64,000 nucleotides of DNA, from positions 1 through 64,000 of the forward strand of contig JANWIP010000025.1 in NCBI GenBank assembly GCA_025449845.1, given 5' to 3'. The position numbers and the translations under genes were made by a program. Numbering within the stretch: the stretch's first letter is position 1; each line of letters opens with the position of its first letter. The notes beneath the pieces were generated by a model. The model was not told where the DNA came from, made no database searches, and saw only the letters and a list, made by a program, of their open reading frames with translations. Origin of the DNA: Solirubrobacteraceae bacterium (GTDB taxonomy: Bacteria > Actinomycetota > Thermoleophilia > Solirubrobacterales > Solirubrobacteraceae). This document shows positions 32,665 through 40,644 of this stretch, one piece after another.

Positions 32665-35600
32665 CTAGAGGTTGTTTAGGTTGACCCCAACAGGCTCGCC
32701 GGGTCCGCTGCCGTCTTTGGGCTTCTGATAAATATTGCCCTGACGATCCTTGAAGAGATCCGTACCCACCTCTTCCAACTTAAGCTTGTGCGGATCGTAG
32801 CCAGCTTCCTTGAGCTTTCGGATATCTGATGAAGTCAGCCTCTTGTCCTGCTCGAAGTTTCGGTTTGGGTTGTCATTGGTGCAGTCTTCTTCTTCGGTGC
32901 GTTCGCGGTTGTAGGCTTCGCCTTCGTCGGTTTCTTCTTCTCTTCCAGTGACGGTGTGGATGATGCTTTCGGCTGTTTCTTCAGTTGCTCTGTGGCCAAA
33001 GATAGCACCGCCTGCGGCGATGCCGCCACCGACGATGATGCAGGCCTCGGGCGCCTCGATGCATAGCTCGGCTGGCCCTGCGACTGCGATGCGCCCGGTG
33101 GGATCGGTGTAGTTCAGTGGGTTGTCGGCCGCGTATGTGTATGGGGTGCGGGTGAGTGTGGCGAGCGGGTCGACGCTGAGGAACTGTGCGGTTGTGGGAT
33201 CGTAGGCACGGGCGCGGAGGTAGATGAGGCCTGTGTCGGTGTCGGTGTACTGGCTGTCGTAGCCGAGTGGGGTGGTTGCGGTGCCTTTGGTGGCGGTGGT
33301 GTTGCCGTATGCGTTGTATGTGCTGGTGCCTTCGACGGTGCCTGTTGTGCTGGTGAATAGGCGTGTTGAGCCCTGCTGGTCGTGGTGGAGGTAGAGGACG
33401 GTTCCTTTGCCTGTTTGGATCTGCTCGATGGGAAGGTCGTCGGGGCCGTAGATGTAGGTGTTCTTTTCGTCGCTGAGGATCACGGGGAGGCCAGCGTGGG
33501 TGTCCCAGGTGGTGTAGCTGGCGGTTTTGCCTTTTGTTTGGGAGACGCGTAGGCCGTCGCCGTTGTAGGCGTAGTTGACGTTGAGGGTGGGGCTTTTGAC
33601 TTGGATCAGGTTCCCGGCCTCGTCGTAGGCGTATGTTGTGGTCTGGCCGCTTTTGGTGGTGTTGGTGACGCGCTCGCCGATTCGGTTGTATCCGTAGGTG
33701 TTGGTGCCGCTGGTTTTGAGCTCGTTTGCGGCGTCGTAGACGCTGGTGTTCGACCCGAGTGTCGTGGGGTTGTCTGCGGAGTCGTATGCGTAGGTGGTGC
33801 TGCCGGATTTTTCGAGGCGGTTGTTGGTGTCGTAGGCGTGGCTGGCTTTTTCTTCTCCGGGCAGTCCGGTTGTGGTTGTTGTTTTGATCTGCCCGTCGTT
33901 ATCGCGCGTATAGGTGAGCGATGCCAGTGCTTTTACGCCGCTCCCGGCGATCGTGATTTTCGTCTGCTGGTCGGCGTTGTTGTAGGTTGTTTTGTCTTGC
34001 TCGTTTGTCCCTTTGGGGTAGACGGTGGTGATCAGGTTGGAGTTTGGGTCGTATGTGAATGTCGTTGTGTTTTTGGATGGATCGGTGACGCTCTGCAGGC
34101 GTCCCGCGTTGTCGTAAGTGCGGGTGATCTGGCTGCCGCTGGGGTAGGTCAGTTTTGTTTGCTGGCCCGCGAGGTCGTATTCGTAGCCTGTTTTTTCGCC
34201 GTGTCCTGCCGTGCTCTGGACCTGCCGGTCGAGCAGGTCGTATGCGTAGGTTGTCGAGCTGGTGCCGTCTGTCATCTCGGTCCGGTTGCCGTCGGCGTCG
34301 TATTCGTATTTGACGGCCGGCGTTTTTTCGTCTGAGTATGTGACTTCGGTGAGGCGGGACGCCGGGTCGTAGGTATAGCTCGTGATGTGTTCCTCGGCGT
34401 CGGTGACTTTTGTGAGGTCGCCTAACCGGTTGTATTCGTTGAAAGTGAGCCGTCCGAGGGGGTCTTTGACTTGGGTAATATCTCCCAGGTAGTCGCGGAC
34501 GTAGCTGGTTGTGTGTTTGTTGCCGTCAGTCTGGCTCGTTACGCGTCCCATCGTGTCGTAGCCCGTTTCGGTACTGGCACCGTTGGGCTCTTTGACCTTT
34601 ATGGGCTCGTTGTCAGCGTCGTAAGTGAAGGTTGTGGTGCGGCCGTTGCCGTCGGTTACTACTTCGCGGTTGCTGTTCGCGTCGTATGTGTGTTTGGTGG
34701 TATGGCCCAGTGGGTCGCTGATCGTCGTGGGTCTGCCCTGTGAGTCGCGTTCAGTTTTGGTTGTGTACTGCGATGGTTCCGCGCCTTTGACGTTTCCGGC
34801 TGGGCTGACGGTCGAGGTCTCGCGGGAGTCTTCGTCGTAGGCGAAGGTCCGCTTGTCGCCTTCGGGGTCCGTTTCGCCGCTGCGGTCGCCCTGTTTGTTG
34901 TATTCATACGCCCACGTGTGTTTCAGCGGGTCGGTCATGCTTTTGAGGTCGCCGTTTGCTTCGTACTGGTAGCTCGTGGTCTGCGTCGTTTTGCCCGGTG
35001 CGGGCCGCGACACCGTTTCCGCGTTTCCGTGGCTGTCCCTTTTGATTGTCGTCGTCTCGCCGTTTGGTGTCGTGGCGGTCAGTAGGTCATGCGTCCCGTC
35101 GTATGTCCATTTGGTTTGATCGTTGTCGGGGTTCTTTTCGCTCGTGCGGTCGCCGGCGGCGTTGTAGGCGTAGGTGGTCTGGTGTCCTTCCGGATCGGTG
35201 GCCGATATCAGGTTGAAATATAGGTCATAGGAATATTCGGCGCCAACGCTCGATCCTTCAGTGCCTTTTCTTATGATGTCGGTTGGCAGTGCCTGTTCAT
35301 TGAAGCTCTCGTAGGTCACGGACCCATCGGGTTCTGTAATGATCGTTTTGGTGTTTTCGGTGCCGGCCGTGCCGGCGTATTCCCACGTTCGTGTGCGTTT
35401 TATTGGGTCGGTCTGGGAGATCACGCGATGCGACGCGTCGTATTCCGTGGTCGTCGTGTTGCCGAGGCCGTCGGTTTCGCCCGTCAGCTCGTGCGCTTTG
35501 TCGTATTTGTATTGCCAGCGTGGTTTGGTTTCGCCGGGCAGCGTCACCGACTTGAGGGCACCCGCTTCATACAGGTATTTGACGGTGTGGCCCAGTGGGT

Positions 35601-37710
35601 CTTTCGCGCTTTCGATCAGCCCTTCGCCGTTGTATGCGAACGTGAGCTTCCGACCTGCGGGGTCGGTCACGGATTCCAGGCGCCCTTCGGTGCTATGACT
35701 TAATGTCGTTACGTTCCCATTACGGTCAGACTCGGCTGTAAGCGTGCCTTTATTATCAAAGGTCAGTTTGCTTTGATTCGGAAGGGTATAAGTGTAGGCG
35801 CTGCCTGCTTTGACGAGGCTGGCCTGCACCAACGGGCCGGCGGCCGACCACGTTTCTCCACCAGACGGTCGTTCAAACCTCACGGTACTGCCATTGTCGT
35901 GGTAAACAGTTGCTACTTCGTATGACGCTTCGCCATGGAGGATTTTTTCGGTCGCGAGATGCGCACTGTATGGACCGGTCCAACCTGGCCCAAACGGCCC
36001 GTGGCTCGTTAGTTTGCTCGCCATCAGCGAGTTGTAGGTGCGGGTTAGGTCCAACCCAAGGCCGCGCCCACCGACATGCAGATCGGTCTGGCTCTCAACC
36101 TGGTTGCCCGTAGCGCAGTTCACGGGCTTTCCCAGCAAACAGTTTTTCCGATGCGGCTCGCCGGGATTTCCCGTGCCGTAGACTTCGGATTCTTCAGGAA
36201 GAACCCAAGCTTCGCGTAATAGGATCCCTCCGACTGAAAGCGAGGCGCTAACAGTCAAAGGAGACAGTTTGGTGACCTCGCCTACGACCAGTTCGACCGC
36301 AACGCTATTTTCACCACCCGGGGTACATTCAAGTTCATTGCGGCTAATAGTTGCGGGTGGCGGAGTGCCATTAAACCCAAAACTAGCAAAGTGGGCACAT
36401 GCAGATACCGCCCAATACGCGGCTTCGCTGTCTTCAGGCGTCGCGCTCTCCGAAAGGGACACATTATAAAATTCGATCGCCGTAAAGCTGCTAACGGCCT
36501 TCCACGTCCAGCGCCCACTGCCGATCTGATAATTGCGTTCTTCTTCTTTACAAAACGGTACTTCAGGACGAGGATATTCGGTCGGCGGTGCTTCGATGGT
36601 CAACGGCGCGCCACCGCCGGGGGCTTTACCAGAAATATCTCCTGCTTCGCAGAACCGAGGCGTCGTAAACAATTTCCAGTGTTCAGATTTTTCAGTAATA
36701 AGAATAAAGCTAGGGTCGATCATCAGAGGATAATCAACGCTACGCCTCCGGTGAGGCACGCTCAACACCAACTCATCGCCCGACACCGTCATCGTGACGG
36801 CCACCTGGCTGCCCTGGGCATCCCGCGCCACGGGTGCCGGGATACGCGCCAGCGCGACACCCCCTCGCGTCACCACCGCACCGCCGTCTTCGGCCTGCAA
36901 CACAGCGTCAGGTGGAAGCGTTACGCGATAGCGGATTTCCTGTGGGCTCAAGCGGGAGCGCAGGACCGCGAACAGCTCCGCGCCGCGCGTCACCGGAGCG
37001 GCGACAGCATCCATATCCCTGCCAACGCCTCCAAAGAACACATCCTGCCCACCATCCAGCAACCCACCCTGCACATTCGCGCCCTCCGGGACGATCCGCA
37101 AACCATCGCCTCCGACTGCGACGCCGCCGGCTGAGTTCCGCGCGATCGAGACGCCTGCCAGCGGCCGCACCGGAGCAAACCCGCCCTCAACAGCCGCCAG
37201 GCGCAGATCGACCGGACGCTTCGCACCCCCACCATCCGTGACACGCAACGGCACAGTCGACGTCACGACTTCAAGACCACGCCGGCCGCGAACCAAAGCA
37301 CGGTAGTCGCTTAAATACCTCACCACACCACCTGACCGCGCGATCGTGGGCGCGGGACTGCCACTTACCCCAGCCAACCACGAGCCATAATCGCCCACAA
37401 GCAGACGTCTCGCGGCACTGACCCCCAACCCGCTGAAAGCCATCCGCGAACGAGCACGCGCCGCACGGGCCACCGGGCGCCCAAGAAGACCCCTGCGTAC
37501 ATCCAACATATGCCGCACACGCGCCAACCGCGCGTAATCCGCCCCCCGCGATCCGCGCCTTGTACTGGGCTCCACGCCGGCAGCAGCCTTGCTGTGCAAC
37601 CTCACGCCACCAGTCCGCGCCGCACCACTCCCCGACGCGAACACCAACACCACAACCAACATCAACCCCACGCCCCCCAGCCCACCCAAGAAAAGCCACA
37701 CCCGGCGCAT
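32665..37710 (-). CDS. Rhs/YD-repeat polymorphic toxin
   Basis: 1681 aa from the ATG at 37710 (an upstream frame reaches 37791). One N-terminal membrane/signal helix (WLFLGGLGGVGLMLVVVLVFA) is followed by a beta-rich region to ~550, then NQVESQTDLHVGGRGLGLDLTRTYN. About 30 YD-type repeats follow (YDxxGNxTxxTDPLG). The RHS core ends with YLRARAYDPTTAQFLSVDP and NPLNYTDPTG. The last ~130 residues are the variable toxin: a short hydrophobic segment, an acidic Glu/Thr linker, then SSDIRKLKEAGYDPHKL and GNIYQKPKDGSGPGEPVG. From memory this tip resembles polymorphic toxin type 33, unverified. GC is lower than in flanking genes, suggesting transfer. Confidence 0.9.
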   Translation of the reverse strand: MRRVWLFLGGLGGVGLMLVVVLVFASGSGAARTGGVRLHSKAAAGVEPSTRRGSRGADYARLARVRHMLDVRRGLLGRPVARAARARSRMAFSGLGVSAARRLLVGDYGSWLAGVSGSPAPTIARSGGVVRYLSDYRALVRGRRGLEVVTSTVPLRVTDGGGAKRPVDLRLAAVEGGFAPVRPLAGVSIARNSAGGVAVGGDGLRIVPEGANVQGGLLDGGQDVFFGGVGRDMDAVAAPVTRGAELFAVLRSRLSPQEIRYRVTLPPDAVLQAEDGGAVVTRGGVALARIPAPVARDAQGSQVAVTMTVSGDELVLSVPHRRRSVDYPLMIDPSFILITEKSEHWKLFTTPRFCEAGDISGKAPGGGAPLTIEAPPTEYPRPEVPFCKEEERNYQIGSGRWTWKAVSSFTAIEFYNVSLSESATPEDSEAAYWAVSACAHFASFGFNGTPPPATISRNELECTPGGENSVAVELVVGEVTKLSPLTVSASLSVGGILLREAWVLPEESEVYGTGNPGEPHRKNCLLGKPVNCATGNQVESQTDLHVGGRGLGLDLTRTYNSLMASKLTSHGPFGPGWTGPYSAHLATEKILHGEASYEVATVYHDNGSTVRFERPSGGETWSAAGPLVQASLVKAGSAYTYTLPNQSKLTFDNKGTLTAESDRNGNVTTLSHSTEGRLESVTDPAGRKLTFAYNGEGLIESAKDPLGHTVKYLYEAGALKSVTLPGETKPRWQYKYDKAHELTGETDGLGNTTTTEYDASHRVISQTDPIKRTRTWEYAGTAGTENTKTIITEPDGSVTYESFNEQALPTDIIRKGTEGSSVGAEYSYDLYFNLISATDPEGHQTTYAYNAAGDRTSEKNPDNDQTKWTYDGTHDLLTATTPNGETTTIKRDSHGNAETVSRPAPGKTTQTTSYQYEANGDLKSMTDPLKHTWAYEYNKQGDRSGETDPEGDKRTFAYDEDSRETSTVSPAGNVKGAEPSQYTTKTERDSQGRPTTISDPLGHTTKHTYDANSNREVVTDGNGRTTTFTYDADNEPIKVKEPNGASTETGYDTMGRVTSQTDGNKHTTSYVRDYLGDITQVKDPLGRLTFNEYNRLGDLTKVTDAEEHITSYTYDPASRLTEVTYSDEKTPAVKYEYDADGNRTEMTDGTSSTTYAYDLLDRQVQSTAGHGEKTGYEYDLAGQQTKLTYPSGSQITRTYDNAGRLQSVTDPSKNTTTFTYDPNSNLITTVYPKGTNEQDKTTYNNADQQTKITIAGSGVKALASLTYTRDNDGQIKTTTTTGLPGEEKASHAYDTNNRLEKSGSTTYAYDSADNPTTLGSNTSVYDAANELKTSGTNTYGYNRIGERVTNTTKSGQTTTYAYDEAGNLIQVKSPTLNVNYAYNGDGLRVSQTKGKTASYTTWDTHAGLPVILSDEKNTYIYGPDDLPIEQIQTGKGTVLYLHHDQQGSTRLFTSTTGTVEGTSTYNAYGNTTATKGTATTPLGYDSQYTDTDTGLIYLRARAYDPTTAQFLSVDPLATLTRTPYTYAADNPLNYTDPTGRIAVAGPAELCIEAPEACIIVGGGIAAGGAIFGHRATEETAESIIHTVTGREEETDEGEAYNRERTEEEDCTNDNPNRNFEQDKRLTSSDIRKLKEAGYDPHKLKLEEVGTDLFKDRQGNIYQKPKDGSGPGEPVGVNLNNL

Positions 37711-38149
37711 AACCAAAGCTCCAATCATCGATCGCGACCCCGGCACCCCCAACGACGAGCACAGCCAGACCGCTCCTGTTATCAGAACCATTCAGACTAT
37801 CCACCACGACGCGACCCGCAAAATCAAGCCGCCCAGGGTCGTCCGGCGGCAAGCACACAGGCGAGCACCTAAGCCAGCCCATCCCATGGATCGCTGCGCC
37901 CCACCGTGTTTCTGACGAGTCACCCGGGACCCGCTCACCGACCGACTGGCGGCGCATCTCCCACGGGAGGCGCTCGGGGGTCGATCCGATCGACCGGTCT
38001 GCTGCGCCCTGCACCGCGCCCGCACCCACCACGGCCTGCTCACCGGTCGAGCGGATTGATCCCCCGAGGGCCGGCGCGTAGGATCTGCGGTTCGCTGCAT
38101 CGAGCGTGCCCCGTTCTATCGGTGTTATCGGATCTGATAATATGGCCGC
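37711..38149. other. Intergenic region between Rhs and nucleotidyltransferase
   Basis: 438 nt between divergent genes. The only structured element I see is the palindrome at 38125-38140. Open frames here are extensions or shadows without domain support. Confidence 0.5.
38125..38140. promoter_or_regulatory. Palindrome TTATCGGATCTGATAA before the NTase/XRE pair
   Basis: A 16-bp palindrome with one mismatched pair, ending 10 nt before the ATG at 38150. The XRE protein encoded second in the operon is the likely binder, giving autorepression typical of toxin-antitoxin modules. Confidence 0.55.
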
Positions 38150-38815
38150 ATGGAGTTCGCACTGGAGCAAGTCCTGGAGAAGGCCACGCGGTTGCAGGAA
38201 TTGGTCCCCGGCGCTGTCTTGGTCGGGGGATCCGCGGCGGCGCTTTATGCCCACCACCGGGAGTCGCTCGATCACGACCATGTCGTCGCGGATCTCGCTG
38301 AGCGCTTCGACTCGATTCTGGAGAACCTCGAAGCGCTGGGGGACTGGTCGACGGCCAAGGCGCAGCCTGGGAAGATCATCCTGGGCGAGCTCGGCGGCAT
38401 CGAGACGGGAGTGCGTCAGCTGCTTCGCGCTCGGCCGCTTGAGAGTGTCGAGGTCGAGGTAGGAGGCAAGCGGCTGCGCATACCAACCGCCGCGGAGATC
38501 CTGCGGATCAAGGCATGGCTTGCCCTGAGTCGCAATCAGACTCGGGATTACCTCGACATCGCCGCCCTTGCGGATCGCATCGGACTGGACGAGGCGGCCG
38601 TTGTGCTGCGAGGCATCGATGACTATTACGCCGACATCAACCACCGCCCAGAAGCCGTGGCCACACAGCTTGTCAGGCAGCTCGCGGACCCGCGACCGCG
38701 CGACACCGAGGTCACCACGCAGCTGGCCAGTTACAAGGCGCTGGATCCTCGCTGGCACGACTGGTCCACCGTCAAGGCTGTGCTCGCGAACCTCGCGCAG
38801 GGAATGGTTCGATGA
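38150..38815 (+). CDS. Nucleotidyltransferase-fold protein (AbiEii-like)
   Basis: 221 aa. VLVGGSAAALYAHHRESLDHDHVV resembles the G-G-S...D-x-D core of minimal nucleotidyltransferases such as AbiEii/MNT toxins. RIPTAAEILRIKAWLALSRNQTRDYLDIAAL matches the segment after the core in such proteins. Such toxins can transfer nucleotides to tRNA or partner proteins. It overlaps the following XRE gene by 4 nt. Toxin assignment is by fold and context. Confidence 0.75.
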   Translation: MEFALEQVLEKATRLQELVPGAVLVGGSAAALYAHHRESLDHDHVVADLAERFDSILENLEALGDWSTAKAQPGKIILGELGGIETGVRQLLRARPLESVEVEVGGKRLRIPTAAEILRIKAWLALSRNQTRDYLDIAALADRIGLDEAAVVLRGIDDYYADINHRPEAVATQLVRQLADPRPRDTEVTTQLASYKALDPRWHDWSTVKAVLANLAQGMVR

Positions 38816-39267
38816 GGATGCGCTTTCGCAACCTCGACTTCGACTCCGCCGCACCGCTGGATCAGTGGCCGGCTGAGGCGATCGAGACCGTCATCGACCG
38901 TGGCTCGCTCTCGGATTGGCATGATCTTGCAGCGGCGATTCAGCGTAACCCTTGGGGTCCCGCCGCTCGCACGGCCGAGAACGTGGTCTCCTGGGGTGAG
39001 CACTACGGCGTCGACCCGCTGATCGCCGACGTGATTCGACGTGCCCGCGAGGAGGTGGCCTTGCGAGGGCGGGCCGAGTACGCCGCGCAAATCCATGCCT
39101 GGCGTGCTCAGACGGGGATGACACTCCGCCGCTTCGCGCTGGCGGCCGGCACCTCTGCGTCGCGGCTGTCTGACTACGAGAACGCGAAGGTCGCGCCTAC
39201 CACAGACGTGCTCGGTCGTCTCGGCCACGTCGCCGCGACACACGCACGTAGCGGCCGGCGCGCGTGA
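38812..39267 (+). CDS. XRE-family DNA-binding protein, probable antitoxin
   Basis: 151 aa. N-terminal ~90 residues of unknown fold, then a C-terminal XRE HTH: IHAWRAQTGMTLRRFALAAGTSASRLSDYENAKV. ATGA overlap with the nucleotidyltransferase gene indicates coupling. Gene order (enzyme first, DNA-binding protein second) is the reverse of most type II modules, though common in some HTH-second families. Likely binds 38125-38140. Confidence 0.75.
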   Translation: MRMRFRNLDFDSAAPLDQWPAEAIETVIDRGSLSDWHDLAAAIQRNPWGPAARTAENVVSWGEHYGVDPLIADVIRRAREEVALRGRAEYAAQIHAWRAQTGMTLRRFALAAGTSASRLSDYENAKVAPTTDVLGRLGHVAATHARSGRRA

Positions 39268-39268
39268 C

Positions 39269-39931
39269 CTACGGTTCGTTATCCAGCGAGCGCCACAGGT
39301 ACCGGCACGCCAGCGTTCGCTGGGGCCGCCACGGCTGCGCGATCGCCTCCATCTCCTCAGAGCCTGGCAGCTCGTCCAGCTCGTAGGCGCGCTGCATCGC
39401 CTTGCGGATGCCCAGGTCGCCTACCGGCAGCACGTCGGGGCGTTGCAGGTGGAACATCAAGAACATATGCGCCGACCACACGCCGAGGCCTTTGACCGCC
39501 ACCAGCTCGGCAATCACCTGCTCGTCCGGCAGCTCGTCCAGGCGCTCCAGCTCAAGTTCGCCTGAGAGCACGTGCTCGGCCAGTGAGCGCAGGTAGCCGA
39601 CCTTGGGGCGTGACAGGCCCGCTGCCAGTCGCAGCTCTTCGGGGTCGTCCGCCAGCACCTGCTCTGGCGTGGGGGTGCGGCCGTCGAAGCGGTCCGTCAG
39701 GCGCGTGAAGATGCTGCGCGCCGCCTTCGTTGAGAGCTGCTGGCCCACGATCGCGCGCAGCAGCGCGCCGTAGTGGTCGTCTGGTCGGCCCGCGCGCGCG
39801 TCGCCTAGGCCCTTGGGGGCTACTTGGGCGATCAGCTCGGCCAGCACCGGATCGCTGCGGCGCAGGTGGGTGAGGCCTTTTTCAGGCAGTGCGCAACGCC
39901 TCTGCGGCCACCGGCTCGCCGTCCAGGGCAT
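39269..39931 (-). CDS. DNA-3-methyladenine glycosylase (AlkA-like HhH-GPD)
   Basis: 220 aa at most. Helix-hairpin-helix and catalytic Asp region: LVAVKGLGVWSAHMFLMF and LPVGDLGIRKAMQ, where the Asp acts in base excision of alkylated purines. The ATG at 39931 overlaps the HemQ coding end by 50 nt. A later start is possible because the first ~18 residues look like read-through of the overlapping gene. The last 15 nt (CGGTTCGTTATCCAG, 39272-39286) recur at 26323. Confidence 0.88.
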   Translation of the reverse strand: MPWTASRWPQRRCALPEKGLTHLRRSDPVLAELIAQVAPKGLGDARAGRPDDHYGALLRAIVGQQLSTKAARSIFTRLTDRFDGRTPTPEQVLADDPEELRLAAGLSRPKVGYLRSLAEHVLSGELELERLDELPDEQVIAELVAVKGLGVWSAHMFLMFHLQRPDVLPVGDLGIRKAMQRAYELDELPGSEEMEAIAQPWRPQRTLACRYLWRSLDNEP

Positions 39932-40580
39932 TCAACGCGCGCTCCAGCGACATCTTCAGGCACGTGAAGCTCGGGGTGTCGCGTACCGTGAAGCGCGAGG
40001 CCTCTGTGGTGCGCAGGCGCTGCACCAGGTCGAGGAACGTGCCTACGTCATCGGTGTCGAAGGCCACCACGAACTCCTGATCGTCCAGGCCGAAGGAGTA
40101 GGTCGTGTGGTTGTCCACGCCTGGGTATTCGCGGCCTACCGTGATGTGGCCCTGCATGATCCGCCAGCGCTCGTCCGCGGGCAGTGCGTACCACTCGCGC
40201 GACTTCACGAAGGGGTACACGAACACGTACTTGCCGCGGAAGCCGCGCGGGGTCGTGCGCTCGTCTTCGCTGTACTCCGAGGACTTGCGCATGCCTAGGA
40301 AGGAGTAGGGCGTCTGTGCCCAGTGCATCAGGCCGCTCTGCGCCAGCACCACGTGCAGCTCGTGGATGCGATCGAGGTTCTCCGCCTCGCCGATCAGCAG
40401 CAGCTCGGCGTCCCCGCGCGTGCCTACCAGCGAGAAGCTCTGCAGCAGGTGGCCGTCGGCGAAGTCCTCGCAGGCGGCCATGAACTCGCGCTTATGCTCG
40501 GCGCGCTGTGCGCCATCCAGGCGTCGCCACGCCGGATCGAGCTTCAGGAACGTGTACTTGACGAAATGTCGCTCGCTCAT
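39882..40580 (-). CDS. hemQ: Coproheme decarboxylase (HemQ, chlorite-dismutase fold)
   Basis: 232 aa from the ATG at 40580 (ATGs further upstream add an unconserved leader). Conserved HemQ features: RHFVKYTFLKLDPAW at the start, GKYVFVYPFVKSREWYALP with the Tyr that takes part in decarboxylation, YPGVDNHTTYSFGLDDQEFVVAFD with the heme-proximal His, and EASRFTVRDTPSFT. It converts coproheme to heme b in the actinobacterial/Firmicute pathway. It overlaps the glycosylase gene downstream. No other heme genes are in view. Confidence 0.93.
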   Translation of the reverse strand: MSERHFVKYTFLKLDPAWRRLDGAQRAEHKREFMAACEDFADGHLLQSFSLVGTRGDAELLLIGEAENLDRIHELHVVLAQSGLMHWAQTPYSFLGMRKSSEYSEDERTTPRGFRGKYVFVYPFVKSREWYALPADERWRIMQGHITVGREYPGVDNHTTYSFGLDDQEFVVAFDTDDVGTFLDLVQRLRTTEASRFTVRDTPSFTCLKMSLERALNALDGEPVAAEALRTA

Positions 40581-40644
40581 AACTTGACCCAACATAGAGG
40601 GCCCCGGCTCGCCGGCCTCTTCCGCAGAGGCTACAGTCTTAGTT

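Noticed and set aside
37271..38854. 527-aa minus-strand ORF
   Set aside because: Overlaps the Rhs N-terminus and the nucleotidyltransferase gene in other frames and has no recognisable domain.
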